DNA of 64,000 nucleotides from positions 1,426,001-1,490,000 of the forward strand of contig NZ_LT629960.1 in the NCBI RefSeq assembly GCF_900104605.1, in the 5' to 3' direction. Of this stretch, positions 27,123-37,235 are shown in pieces (the first letter of the stretch is position 1; each line of letters begins with the position of its first letter). The position numbers and the translations under genes are program-made. The notes beneath the pieces were generated by a model. The model was not told where the DNA came from. It worked only from the letters and a program-made list of their open reading frames with translations, and did not search any database. The stretch comes from Tidjanibacter massiliensis (GTDB lineage: Bacteria > Bacteroidota > Bacteroidia > Bacteroidales > Rikenellaceae).

Positions 27123-27287
27123 TCAATCCTCCACGGGAGAGAAATCCTCCTTGCCCACACCGCACAGCGGACATACCCAATCTTCGGGAATATCCTCGAA
27201 AGCGGTTCCGGGTGCCACGCCGCTGTCGGGGTCCCCCGCTGCCGGGTCGTATATATATCCGCATACGTTACAAATGTACTTTTTCAT
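27123..27287 (-). CDS. Rubredoxin
   Basis: This 54-residue mononuclear-iron electron carrier has the two knuckle motifs [12 protein letters not shown] and [11 protein letters not shown], which provide the four Cys ligands. Length and the acidic EDIPEDW stretch are standard. In anaerobes it often passes electrons to rubrerythrin or reductases that remove oxygen and peroxide, but no such partner is nearby. The ATG at 27287 is the only sensible start. Confidence 0.95.
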   Translation of the reverse strand: MKKYICNVCGYIYDPAAGDPDSGVAPGTAFEDIPEDWVCPLCGVGKEDFSPVED

Positions 27288-27425
27288 ATCCGTGACTGTT
27301 TTAATTAAACGATGTTTCCGGAGCGAAAGATACAAAATTGTTACCAAACTGCACCGGCCGGGCACAAAATATGTTATGTCACTCAAATCGGGAAAAGGGC
27401 AATAATATTTTCGGGGAAAAAGAGT

Positions 27426-27433
27426 TATCTTTG
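27426..27433 (+). promoter_or_regulatory. -7 element for DUF4834-mlaE-mlaF
   Basis: TATCTTTG matches the consensus, 62 bases before the ATG at 27496. A weak T-rich -33 candidate lies upstream at a non-ideal distance. Confidence 0.55.
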
Positions 27434-27495
27434 TATAATCGGCCGGAGGGAGATGCCCGCGACCGGCCCCCAGAACCGAAACACACCACCATTTT

Positions 27496-27861
27496 ATGAG
27501 AACGGGAGTAGGAACATACATTCTTATCATACTGGTCATTCTGATACTGTTCGGCCTCGTATCCATCGGCGACATACTCAGCGTGGCCTTCTATATCGTT
27601 ATGGGATTCATCGCACTGGTACTCATCGGCATACTGATATTCCGCTACCGGATGAACCGTCTGCGCAGACAGATGGAGGAGCAGGGAGAGACTTTCCGCA
27701 CCTACACATGGGGCGGCGGCCGGAACCAAAAGAAAAAGGACGGCGAAATCACCGTACAGCAGACCGAGACATCGTCGAAAAAGGTGGTAAGCAACGAGGT
27801 CGGAGACTACGTGGAATACGAGGACATCCGCGAAGAGACATCTGAAAGCCGCAGGGAATAA
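27496..27861 (+). CDS. DUF4834 small membrane protein
   Basis: This 121-residue protein has two closely spaced hydrophobic segments (about 8-25 and 28-50), then a charged cytoplasmic tail rich in Lys, Glu and Gln. It fits the DUF4834 family of Bacteroidota. It ends 13 bases before mlaE, so it is translated from the same message as the lipid-transport genes. Function is unknown; the tail has no enzymatic motif. Confidence 0.72.
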   Translation: MRTGVGTYILIILVILILFGLVSIGDILSVAFYIVMGFIALVLIGILIFRYRMNRLRRQMEEQGETFRTYTWGGGRNQKKKDGEITVQQTETSSKKVVSNEVGDYVEYEDIREETSESRRE

Positions 27862-27874
27862 CATCATCGCCGGT

Positions 27875-28615
27875 ATGAATATCTTCAACCTCATAGGACG
27901 GTACATGTTGCTCATGGGCAAGGTCTTCTCCCGTCCCGAACGCAGGAGCGTTTACAAACGGCGGGTGCTGGCCGAAATGGAGACGCTGGGGCTCAACTCC
28001 ATCGGCATCGTAACGCTCGTATCAGTCTTCATGGGGGCCGTGCTCATGCTTCAGATGTGCATCAACTTCGAGTCGCCCTTCATCCCGCGCGAGCTCATGG
28101 GCTACGCCACGCGCGAAACGATGATACTCGAATTCAGCTCCACGGTCGTGGCGCTCATCCTGGCCGGCCGCGTCGGTTCGAGCATCGCCTCCGAGATAGG
28201 CACGATGCGCATTACCGAACAGATAGACGCCCTCGAAATCATGGGCGTCAATTCGGCGAGCTACCTGATACTCCCGAAAATCATCGCAACGGTCATCTTC
28301 TTCCCGCTGCTCGCCATCCTCAGCATCGTCGTCGGTCTCATCGGGGGATACGCCATCACGCTGGTCACGGGAATCATCATCCCGGACACGTACATCACCG
28401 GCATCAAAATGGATTTCAGACTCTTCTCCATCGTCTATGCGCTGATAAAGATGATTGTATACGCATTCGTCATCACCTCCATCTCCGGCTTCTACGGCTA
28501 TTACGCCAAAGGGAACTCGCTCGAAGTGGGGCGTGCCAGCACCAAGGCCGTGGTGGTGAGTTCGGTAGTGATACTGATGATGGACCTTATAATCACCCAA
28601 ATCTCCTACCTGTGA
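27875..28615 (+). CDS. mlaE: MlaE-family lipid ABC transporter permease
   Basis: This 246-residue inner-membrane permease is of the MlaE/YrbE/TGD1 family, which moves phospholipids between inner and outer membranes. The family hallmark block ELMGYATRETMILEFSSTVV, then AGRVGSSIASEIGTMRITEQIDAL, is clear, with five to six hydrophobic segments. Its stop overlaps the start of the ATPase gene by four bases (GTGA). The MCE-domain partner MlaD that normally completes the complex is not in the window. Confidence 0.92.
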   Translation: MNIFNLIGRYMLLMGKVFSRPERRSVYKRRVLAEMETLGLNSIGIVTLVSVFMGAVLMLQMCINFESPFIPRELMGYATRETMILEFSSTVVALILAGRVGSSIASEIGTMRITEQIDALEIMGVNSASYLILPKIIATVIFFPLLAILSIVVGLIGGYAITLVTGIIIPDTYITGIKMDFRLFSIVYALIKMIVYAFVITSISGFYGYYAKGNSLEVGRASTKAVVVSSVVILMMDLIITQISYL

Positions 28616-29403
28616 TACGCTGCGAACACATATACAAGTCCTTCGACGGCAAGCCGGTACTGGAAGACATATCGGCGACCTTTCTGCCGGGCGAAATCAA
28701 CATGATAATCGGCCGCAGCGGTTCCGGCAAGACGGTGCTCATCAAAAGCATCGCCGGCCTCTTTCCGGTGGACGAAGGCGAGATATACTACGGCGACACG
28801 CTCTTCACATCGCTCGATTTCCGCCAGAAGAAGGCCATCCGGCGCGATGTGGGCATGATATTCCAGGGGGGCGCCCTGCTCGACTCTTCCACTGTGGAAG
28901 AGAACATCCGCTTTCCGCTTGACATGTTCACCGGCCAGAGCATGGCGGAAAAACGGGAGCGGGTGGCCTTCTGCCTGCACCGTGTGAACCTCGAAGGGGC
29001 CGAAAAACTCTATCCCGCCGAATTGAGCGGCGGCATGATAAAACGGGTGGCCATCGCCCGCGCCATCGTGATGAATCCCCGCTACCTGTTCTGCGACGAA
29101 CCCAATTCCGGGCTCGACCCGGTCACCTCCAACGTAATCGACCGACTGATATACGACATCACCAAGGAGTACGACATCACGACCATCATCAACACCCACG
29201 ACATGAACTCGGTCATGGAGATTGGCGAGAAAATTGTGTTCATCAACCAGGGGCGCAAGGGATGGGAAGGCACTTCGGCGGATATCCTGCACACGGACAA
29301 CCGGGCCCTCAACGATTTCGTATTCGCATCGAACATGGCCAAAAAGGTGAAAGAGGCGGCCCGGCCACAGGACTCCGACACCCGGAACGCTTCCGAAAAT
29401 TAA
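28612..29403 (+). CDS. mlaF: MlaF-type ABC transporter ATP-binding protein
   Basis: This 263-residue ATPase is the partner of the upstream permease. Walker A is GRSGSGKT, the signature LSGGMIKRVAIARAI and Walker B YLFCDEPNSGLDP, with the H-loop in NTHDMNS. The LSGGM-K-R variant is typical of MlaF-type ATPases. The start is a GTG at 28612 inside the GTGA overlap with mlaE, which explains why no ATG precedes the conserved MIRCEHIYKSF start. Translation is presumably coupled. The last 25 residues are polar and unlike the family core. Confidence 0.92.
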   Translation: MIRCEHIYKSFDGKPVLEDISATFLPGEINMIIGRSGSGKTVLIKSIAGLFPVDEGEIYYGDTLFTSLDFRQKKAIRRDVGMIFQGGALLDSSTVEENIRFPLDMFTGQSMAEKRERVAFCLHRVNLEGAEKLYPAELSGGMIKRVAIARAIVMNPRYLFCDEPNSGLDPVTSNVIDRLIYDITKEYDITTIINTHDMNSVMEIGEKIVFINQGRKGWEGTSADILHTDNRALNDFVFASNMAKKVKEAARPQDSDTRNASEN

Positions 29404-29426
29404 ACTGCGCATACGTTTGCATGCGT

Positions 29427-29458
29427 ATTGATTTACAGGCAAAAGATTCCTACCTTTG
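29427..29458 (+). promoter_or_regulatory. gap promoter
   Basis: ATTG, 20 bases, TACCTTTG, giving a leader of about 50 bases before the gap ATG at 29518. Confidence 0.72.
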
Positions 29459-29511
29459 CATCACCGCAGGGGAACAGGCATTAAGAATTATACAGAACCA
29501 TAAAACAATAA

Positions 29512-30519
<1,008 letters not shown>

Positions 30520-30578
30520 TTTGTACATTCGGAGAAGAGCCGTACACACCTGCGGCACACTATCCGTCCGCTCAGGCC

Positions 30579-30611
30579 AAGCCCTTTCCCCTATCGGAGA
30601 AAGGGCTTTTT
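30579..30611 (+). terminator. gap terminator
   Basis: A 10-bp stem (AAGCCCTTTC / GAAAGGGCTT) with a 10-base loop and TTTTT, 60 bases after the gap stop. Confidence 0.9.
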
Positions 30612-30874
30612 GCCGTCCGGGGGTGTCATTTTCCGCATCGCGCCGAACCTCCGGCCCTGTTCCCGGAGCCGCCCCTACAAGCCACTTTCCACTCCTCGCC
30701 ACCGCCGCTCCGCATACGAACGGGAGACTTCCCAGTCTCGGCCTCCGCTTCCGTTCCCGGAGCCACACTCCCGCACAGGCCAGGAAAAAGGGAAGTAGCC
30801 TGCTTCACTCGGTTGCGGACGGACGGAGAGTACGGCTGACCGCAAGACCCGACCATGCAAAAAAACACCCGGAA

Positions 30875-30905
30875 TTTCCATATTCGGAAAAAAGGCGTAT
30901 TTTTG
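30875..30905 (+). promoter_or_regulatory. Promoter of metal-efflux operon
   Basis: TTTC, 19 bases, TATTTTTG. The -7 element ends only six bases before the ATG at 30912, so the transcript would be leaderless or nearly so if that ATG is used. Confidence 0.65.
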
Positions 30906-30911
30906 CGGGAG

Positions 30912-31358
30912 ATGAGGCACTTGGGAAACAACAGGTTCGCGAAGACCGTACTGCTGCTCTGCGTGTTGATGCAGGCGGTGGCACTCATGCCGCACCATCA
31001 CCACGGCGACCCGACGGCCGTATGTCTCAATTACAGCCATATCAACGGGGCCAATCCGTGCCGCAACGTCTGCACCGGCACCGGTTCGCACAATACGCAA
31101 CCCTATGCGTCGTGTGCGTCGCATAGCCTCACCGTCGCACAACCCCAGCCGCGCGAGGAGGGATTGGAAGAGGCGGTCGCCGACCACTCGCCGGAATGCG
31201 GATGCCTCTCCTGTGCGGAGGTCTGCCGAACTTTCGTCGTCAATCATCTCACGGAGGTCGCCCTGCAGGGCTTCGGCGACGCTCCCTGTACCGAATCCTA
31301 TATCCGGATTTTCCTCACGGCCGCGGTACCGTGCCGCGCCCCCGACTTTATGTGTTGA
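30912..31358 (+). CDS. Exported His/Cys-rich small protein (DUF6769-like)
   Basis: This 148-residue protein has an N-terminal hydrophobic signal (AKTVLLLCVLMQAVALM) followed at once by PHHHHGDP, and later cysteine clusters (PCRNVCTG, CGCLSCAEVC). The His and Cys content and the position directly before an RND metal-efflux system suggest a periplasmic metal-binding protein. It resembles a small family (DUF6769) seen before such operons in Bacteroidota; I am not certain of the name. An in-frame ATG at 30855 lies upstream of the promoter, so 30912 is preferred. The metal is unknown, with copper, zinc, silver and cadmium all possible. Confidence 0.6.
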   Translation: MRHLGNNRFAKTVLLLCVLMQAVALMPHHHHGDPTAVCLNYSHINGANPCRNVCTGTGSHNTQPYASCASHSLTVAQPQPREEGLEEAVADHSPECGCLSCAEVCRTFVVNHLTEVALQGFGDAPCTESYIRIFLTAAVPCRAPDFMC

Positions 31359-31435
31359 AACGCCTGCCCGCAGGCACGACAGGAATCGTTCATCAACACG
31401 GGCCGCAGACGGCCCCACATAAAGTCTTAATTTCC

Positions 31436-32689
31436 ATGAAAAACATATTATTGATAACGGCAGCGGTATCGCTCGCCGTACTTCAGGGCTGTGCAGGACG
31501 CACGGCCACAAAAGAAGAGACGTCCGCCGCACAGCACGCAGCGGAAAAGGGACACGTACACGACCATCCGGAGGGCACTCCCTGCCCGTCCGACACCGCC
31601 CACGGTGCGGACGAATCCCACGGCCTCGAAGGCCACACGCACGGCACGCCCGACACCGGAGCCGAAAATCCGGACGAAATCGTCTTTCCTGCCGAACAGG
31701 CCGCCCGCACCGACTTCGAAGTGCAGGAGGTGAAACGCGGTCCGTTCCGCGAAACACTCCGCTGCGGAGGCGAGATATACGCCTCGCAAAGCGAACTGTC
31801 GGTCGTATCGGCTCCTATCGCGGGTGTGGTGACCTTCGTGGACGGACGCGTCATGACCAACTCGACGGTGAGCGCGGGACAGGGCCTGTTCCGTCTCTCT
31901 TCCGGCGGACTCGCTTCGGGCGACGCCGTACAGAAGGCACGCATCGCCTTCCACCAGGCCGAAGCCGATTTCCGGCGCATCGAGGCACTCTATGCCGACA
32001 AACTCGTCACACAACGCGACTATCTGGCCGCCGAAGCCGAATACCTCCGCGCCAAGGCGGAATACGACCCGGTGAAGGTCTCCGATGAGAAGGGGACACT
32101 CATCCAGGCTCCGGCCGCCGGATACGTGTCGCAGCTATCCGTCGCACCGGGCGACTACGTGGAGATGGGACAGCCGTTGGCCACCATCGCCAAATCGGGT
32201 CGAATGCAGCTGCGTGCCATGGTATCGCAGCGTTATTTCAGCCTGTTGCCCTCGCTGACCGACGCCACCTTCCGCACCCCCGCTTCGGATGCCTGCTACC
32301 GGGTAAGCGAACTGGGCGGCCGGCTCTATACCTCCGGAAAAATCATTCCGGAAGGCTCCTCCCTCGTTCCCGTGGTCTTCGAGTTCGATGCCGGAGGACG
32401 TTTCCCCGACGGAGCCTATGCCGATGTAGTGCTGCTCGGCCGGGAACGCGAAGACGTCGTTTCCGTTCCCCTCTCGGCCCTGACCGAACAGCAGGGACTC
32501 TACTACGTTTACATTCAGCTCGACGCCGACTGTTACCGCCGCCAGCAGGTATGGCGCGGCGGCGACGACGGAGTGAACGTCGAAATCCTGCGCGGACTGG
32601 AGGGAGGCGAACGCATCGTCACCCGCGGCGCCGTCAATGTGAAGATGGCCTCCGCATCGGACGCCATTCCCCACGGACACACCCACTAA
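31436..32689 (+). CDS. RND efflux periplasmic adaptor, His-rich lipoprotein (CusB/CzcB-like)
   Basis: The 417-residue membrane-fusion protein links the inner-membrane RND pump to the outer-membrane channel. The lipobox is LQGC (C19). Residues about 34-70 form a His-rich stretch (for example GHVHDHPEG and EGHTHG), a likely metal-binding segment, and the C-terminus ends PHGHTH. The barrel-sandwich/hairpin core runs from about 100 to 240 (SAPIAGVVTFVDG, then IQAPAAGYVSQLSVAPGDYV), and a beta-barrel with the membrane-proximal domain follows. The start is the ATG at 31436, 77 bases after the small His/Cys protein. Confidence 0.9.
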   Translation: MKNILLITAAVSLAVLQGCAGRTATKEETSAAQHAAEKGHVHDHPEGTPCPSDTAHGADESHGLEGHTHGTPDTGAENPDEIVFPAEQAARTDFEVQEVKRGPFRETLRCGGEIYASQSELSVVSAPIAGVVTFVDGRVMTNSTVSAGQGLFRLSSGGLASGDAVQKARIAFHQAEADFRRIEALYADKLVTQRDYLAAEAEYLRAKAEYDPVKVSDEKGTLIQAPAAGYVSQLSVAPGDYVEMGQPLATIAKSGRMQLRAMVSQRYFSLLPSLTDATFRTPASDACYRVSELGGRLYTSGKIIPEGSSLVPVVFEFDAGGRFPDGAYADVVLLGREREDVVSVPLSALTEQQGLYYVYIQLDADCYRRQQVWRGGDDGVNVEILRGLEGGERIVTRGAVNVKMASASDAIPHGHTH

Positions 32690-32701
32690 TTCCGCACGGC
32701 C

Positions 32702-35700
32702 ATGCTGAACAGGATAATCAGGTTCTCGCTCGATAACCGCCTGGTGGTGGTTATCGCGGCGGTCCTCATCGCCGTCGCCGGCGTATGGGCCGCCACGCGC
32801 ATGGAAGTGGACGTATTCCCCGACCTCAACGCCCCCACCGTGGTAGTCATGACCGAGGCACAGGGAATGGCCGCCGAAGAGGTGGAACGACTCGTGACCT
32901 TTCCGATAGAAACTTCGCTCAACGGCGCAACGGACGTGCGCCGCGTCCGTTCGCAGTCCACCACGGGCTTCTCCGTGGTATGGGTGGAGTTCGACTGGGA
33001 CACCGACATCTACATCGCCCGTCAGATAGTCTCCGAAAGACTCGCCTCGGTAGCCGAACTGCTGCCCCCCACGGCAGGACAGCCCACCCTCGGCCCGCAG
33101 TCCTCCATTCTCGGAGAGATGATGATAATCGGCCTCACCTCCACCGGGGAGACCTCGCTCGAAGAGCTGCGCACACTGGCGGACTGGACCCTCCGGCCGC
33201 GTTTGCTCTCCGTTGCGGGCGTCTCGCAGGTGGCCGTCATCGGAGGCGATATCCGGGAATATCAAATACTCCTCTCACCCGAAAAGATGGACGCCTACGG
33301 CATCACGCTCGACGAGGTGCTCGCAGCCGCACGGGAGATGAACCGCAACTCTTCGGGCGGCGTACTCTATGAATACGGCAACGAATACATCGTGCGCGGC
33401 ATGGCCTCCACGACCGACACGGAGCAGATAGCCGCCGGACTCGTCCGCATGTCAGCCCAGGGCGAACCGGTAACCTTCGGCGACATCGCCGAAGTACGGA
33501 CGGGAGCCAAATCGCCGCAGTTGGGAGTAGCCTCCGTAAGGGGCGAACCGGCCGTGCTGATAACCGTCACCAAACAGCCCTACACCAGCACCATCGACCT
33601 CACCGAAACACTCGATGCGACCATCGCCGAGCTCAGTGCGGGCTTTCCGGACGACGTGGAGGTATCGACCGATATCTTCCGGCAGTCGCGCTTCATCGAC
33701 AGCTCGATAAACAACATCAAAAACTCCCTCATCGAGGGAGCCTTCTTCGTCGTCCTCGTGCTGCTGGTATTCCTGATGAACGGCCGCGTGACGCTCATCT
33801 CGCTCACGGCCATGCCCCTGTCGCTGCTCATCACCGTCATCGTCATGCGCCTTACGGGGCATACCATCAACACCATGAGCCTCGGCGGCATGGCCATCGC
33901 CATCGGCTCGCTCGTAGACGACGCCATCATCGACGTGGAGAATGTCTACAAACGGCTGCGGGAAAACTATGCCCGTCCCAAAGCCGAACGGGAGAAATGC
34001 CTGAAGGTGGTTTACGACGCCTCGCGCGAAATCCGCGTCTCCATCGTGAACGCCACTTTCATCACCATCGTCGCCTTCGTGCCGCTCTTCCTCCTCGGCG
34101 GAATGGAGGGACGCATGCTCAAACCGCTCGGCATCGCCTTCATCATCTCGCTGCTGGCCTCGCTGCTGGTAGCCGTGACGCTGACACCGGTCATGTCGAG
34201 CTACATGCTGACTTCGGAACGTGCCCTGAAACGGAGCCAGAAGGAACCTCCCGTCACGCGGTTCTTCAAGCGCATCTACGGCAAGGCACTCACCTGGACA
34301 CTCGGTCACCGCAAGACGGTGCTTGCGGGAGTGGTCACCCTCTTCGTCGGCGCCGCCATCGTTTTCAGCACCTTCGGCAGCAGCTTCCTGCCGCCCTTCA
34401 ACGAAGGTTCGCTGACCATCAGCGTCGCCACGATGCCGGGCGTATCGCTCGAAGAGTCCGACCGCATGGGACGGATGGTAGAGGAAATCCTCCTCGAAAT
34501 ACCGGAAATACAGACCGTGGCCCGCAAGACCGGCCGCGCCGAACTCGACGAACACGCCCTCGGCGTAAACGCATCGGAACTCGAAGCGCCGTTCGTGCTG
34601 GACAGGCGTTCGCGCGACGAATTCCTGGCCGATGTCCGCCACCGACTGGGCGACCTGAAGGGACTGACAGTGGAGGTAGGCCAGCCCATCTCGCATCGTA
34701 TCGATGCCATGCTCTCCGGAACGAAGGCCAACATCGCCATCAAACTCTTCGGTGAAGACCTCAACCGGATGTATGCCCTCGCCACGCAGATAGGCCGCTC
34801 CATCGCCGGCGTAGAGGGCATCGCCGACATCAGCGTGGAACAACAGGTGGAGCGTGCGCAGCTCAAAATAACGCCGCGGCGCGAGATGCTCGCCCTGTAC
34901 GGCGTCACCATGCCGCAATTCAACGAATACATCACTACGGCACTGGCCGGACAGGCCGTATCGCAGGTCTACGAAGGCAACAATACCTTCGACCTGACGG
35001 TCAAGGTAGCCGACGACCGCCGGAACACGATAGAGAAGATAGGCAACCTGCTGATAGACGGCAACGGAGCGAAGATACCGCTCAGCTACATCGCCGACAT
35101 CGAATCCTCCTCGGGTCCCAATACGGTAAGCCGCGAAAACGTGAAACGGAAAATCGTCGTATCGGCCAATGTGGTCGGAGGCGACCTCGGCGGTGCGGTG
35201 GAAGCCATCCGGCAGGCCGTAGACCGGGACATCGTCCTTCCGGAAGGATATTACGTGGAGTACGGCGGACAGTTCGAGAGCCAGCAATCGGCCTCGCGCA
35301 CGCTCGTCTTCGCATCACTGCTCGCCATCCTCGTAGTCTTCATGCTCCTGTTCCAGGAGTTCAAGAGCGTCCCGCTCTCCACCATGATAATGGTAAACCT
35401 GCCCTTTGCGCTCGTGGGCGGCGTAGTCAGCATCTGGATAACCTCGGATGTCGTGAGCATCCCCTCCATCATCGGATTCATCTCGCTCTTCGGCATCTCG
35501 GTACGCAACGGCATCCTGCTCGTATCGCGCTACAACCAGCTCCGTGCGGAGGGGTGTACGCTGTACGAGGCGGTCGTACACGGTTCGCTCGACCGCCTCA
35601 CCCCCATCCTGATGACCTCGCTCACCACGGCCCTCGCCCTCATCCCCCTCGCGGTGAACGGCGACGTCTCCGGCAACGAGATACAGAGTCCGATGGCCCA

Positions 35701-35851
35701 GGTGATACTGGGCGGTTTGGTCAGCTCCACCCTGCTTAACGGCTTCGTCATGCCCATCATGTACATACTGGTCACTACCCGAACCGAAAAGCGGAAACTC
35801 CGGCGAACAGGCGGAGAGTTATTAACCGACAAATGCAGTCAAAATGAATAG
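32702..35851 (+). CDS. RND heavy-metal efflux pump (CusA/CzcA-like)
   Basis: This 1049-residue inner-membrane proton/metal antiporter is of the HME-RND family. It has the usual twelve helices and two large periplasmic loops. Recognisable blocks are MEVDVFPDLNAPTVVV near the start, the helix-4 proton-relay acidic motif GSLVDDAIIDVENVYKRL, and SLFGISVRNGILLVSRYN in the second half. The sequence does not decide between monovalent (Cu/Ag) and divalent (Zn/Co/Cd) substrates. It begins 12 bases after the adaptor gene and overlaps the channel gene by eight bases. Confidence 0.92.
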   Translation: MLNRIIRFSLDNRLVVVIAAVLIAVAGVWAATRMEVDVFPDLNAPTVVVMTEAQGMAAEEVERLVTFPIETSLNGATDVRRVRSQSTTGFSVVWVEFDWDTDIYIARQIVSERLASVAELLPPTAGQPTLGPQSSILGEMMIIGLTSTGETSLEELRTLADWTLRPRLLSVAGVSQVAVIGGDIREYQILLSPEKMDAYGITLDEVLAAAREMNRNSSGGVLYEYGNEYIVRGMASTTDTEQIAAGLVRMSAQGEPVTFGDIAEVRTGAKSPQLGVASVRGEPAVLITVTKQPYTSTIDLTETLDATIAELSAGFPDDVEVSTDIFRQSRFIDSSINNIKNSLIEGAFFVVLVLLVFLMNGRVTLISLTAMPLSLLITVIVMRLTGHTINTMSLGGMAIAIGSLVDDAIIDVENVYKRLRENYARPKAEREKCLKVVYDASREIRVSIVNATFITIVAFVPLFLLGGMEGRMLKPLGIAFIISLLASLLVAVTLTPVMSSYMLTSERALKRSQKEPPVTRFFKRIYGKALTWTLGHRKTVLAGVVTLFVGAAIVFSTFGSSFLPPFNEGSLTISVATMPGVSLEESDRMGRMVEEILLEIPEIQTVARKTGRAELDEHALGVNASELEAPFVLDRRSRDEFLADVRHRLGDLKGLTVEVGQPISHRIDAMLSGTKANIAIKLFGEDLNRMYALATQIGRSIAGVEGIADISVEQQVERAQLKITPRREMLALYGVTMPQFNEYITTALAGQAVSQVYEGNNTFDLTVKVADDRRNTIEKIGNLLIDGNGAKIPLSYIADIESSSGPNTVSRENVKRKIVVSANVVGGDLGGAVEAIRQAVDRDIVLPEGYYVEYGGQFESQQSASRTLVFASLLAILVVFMLLFQEFKSVPLSTMIMVNLPFALVGGVVSIWITSDVVSIPSIIGFISLFGISVRNGILLVSRYNQLRAEGCTLYEAVVHGSLDRLTPILMTSLTTALALIPLAVNGDVSGNEIQSPMAQVILGGLVSSTLLNGFVMPIMYILVTTRTEKRKLRRTGGELLTDKCSQNE

Positions 35852-37025
35852 AACGCTCATCATAACCGTCGCCGCAGCGCTCCTGGCGGCGACACCCGCC
35901 GTCGCACAGAACGACCTGCGGCGCGTACTGGAAAGCGTGGAACGCAACAACCTCACCCTGCAGGCCGAAGCGCATGCAACTGCCGGCCGCACCTTCGAAG
36001 CCCGTACGGGCAACTCGCTCGAACCGCTGTCGGTCTCATACTCCTCGGCGGGAGACTCTCCGCAGGCGCTCGGCAAGGAGGGGGAACTGGAGGTTTCACA
36101 GTCGTTCGACCTGCCCATGCTCTACGCCACCCGAAGCCGGATAGCCCGGACGCTGGCACAGCAATACGAAACGGAATATCTCGCCCTGCGGCAACAAATC
36201 CTGCTGGAGGCCAAGGAAGTCTACCTCGAACTCTGCGCCCTGCACGGTATCATGGAACTCAACAGGCCGCGCCTGGCTGCGGCCGAGCACATGGCCGCCC
36301 TGTTCGCCTCGCGCTACGAAACGGGCGACGCCACGGCCATCGACAAGAATCGCACGGAGGTCGAATACCTTCTGCTGAAAGAGGAGCTCTCGGCCGTGGA
36401 CATGCGGATGATTGAGCTGTCACAGCGGCTGGCCGTACTCAACGGCGGGGAGATGCCCGAATGCGGCTATACGATGCCGCCGGCCGAAGAGCAGATGCCG
36501 CTGGAGGTCCTGCTGGCCGACTGGGAGGAGTATGCCCCCGAACTCACGGCGCTCCGCCTGCAGGAGCAGGGGGCGCGCTACGACGTCCGCCTCAGCAGGC
36601 AACAGGCGCTCCCGAAAGTCGAATTGGGCTATAAATACGAATACGGTACGGGAGAGCATTTCAACGGCTTCACGGCGGGACTGAGTATTCCGATACTCTC
36701 CAACCGCCACAACGTGAAGCGGGCGCATGCCATGGAGCAGGCCGCGAAGGCCAACACCGAGTCTGCCCTGGCCCAGCAACGCAGTTCGGTCAGGGAGCTC
36801 TATCTGAAAGTGGATTACACGGGGCGGCTGCTGGAGTCTTTCGGCGGCCTGCCCGATGCCGCCGGATATATCGACATGCTCGGCCGGACGCTCGAAGCGG
36901 GCCAAATCAACATCGTGGACTACTACTCGGAGCTCGACACCTTCTATTCCGCACTCGAAACGCGCATACGGACCGACCTCGAATACCGGCTGGGACTGGC
37001 CCGCCTGAACGTCATCTACATGTGA
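35844..37025 (+). CDS. TolC-family outer-membrane efflux channel
   Basis: This 393-residue protein has a signal peptide (MNRTLIITVAAALLAATPAVAQ) and two outer-membrane efflux protein repeats rich in long helices (QQILLEAKEVYLELCALHG in the first, LAQQRSSVRELYLKVDYTG in the second). It is the outer component of the tripartite metal pump. The ATG overlaps the pump gene by eight bases. It ends 45 bases before a strong hairpin and closes the operon. Confidence 0.9.
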   Translation: MNRTLIITVAAALLAATPAVAQNDLRRVLESVERNNLTLQAEAHATAGRTFEARTGNSLEPLSVSYSSAGDSPQALGKEGELEVSQSFDLPMLYATRSRIARTLAQQYETEYLALRQQILLEAKEVYLELCALHGIMELNRPRLAAAEHMAALFASRYETGDATAIDKNRTEVEYLLLKEELSAVDMRMIELSQRLAVLNGGEMPECGYTMPPAEEQMPLEVLLADWEEYAPELTALRLQEQGARYDVRLSRQQALPKVELGYKYEYGTGEHFNGFTAGLSIPILSNRHNVKRAHAMEQAAKANTESALAQQRSSVRELYLKVDYTGRLLESFGGLPDAAGYIDMLGRTLEAGQINIVDYYSELDTFYSALETRIRTDLEYRLGLARLNVIYM

Positions 37026-37069
37026 CCGCGAAAGACGTACCATCCCGGCCCGCCGACGGGCCCGAAGAG

Positions 37070-37107
37070 CAGCGAGGCGCAGTCCGTTCGGTTGCGCCTC
37101 GCTGTTT
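37070..37107 (+). terminator. Terminator of metal-efflux operon
   Basis: A 12-bp stem (CAGCGAGGCGCA / TGCGCCTCGCTG) with an 11-base loop, followed by TTT. Confidence 0.8.
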
Positions 37108-37199
37108 CCCTGCCCGCAGAGAATGCCCGATTCCCGTCCCCGTGCAGGAAAATCGGCCGGAAACCTCCGCTGCATGGCGGATATTCCACACCCGCGCAT

Positions 37200-37207
37200 T
37201 ACCTTTG
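37200..37207 (+). promoter_or_regulatory. -7 element for ThrE exporter genes
   Basis: TACCTTTG, 29 bases before the ATG at 37236. No recognisable -33 element. Confidence 0.5.
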
Positions 37208-37235
37208 CGGCGAAAAAACACCGGATAAACGACCG

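Larger units (their letters stand above)
30520..30911. other. Intergenic region gap / metal-efflux operon
   Basis: These 392 bases hold the gap terminator at the left and the metal-operon promoter at the right (30875-30905). Between about 30612 and 30870 I see no gene, repeat or operator with confidence. Confidence 0.55.

Noticed and set aside
33452-35287. A 611-residue open frame on the minus strand
   Set aside because: Antisense to the RND pump; no domain recognised.
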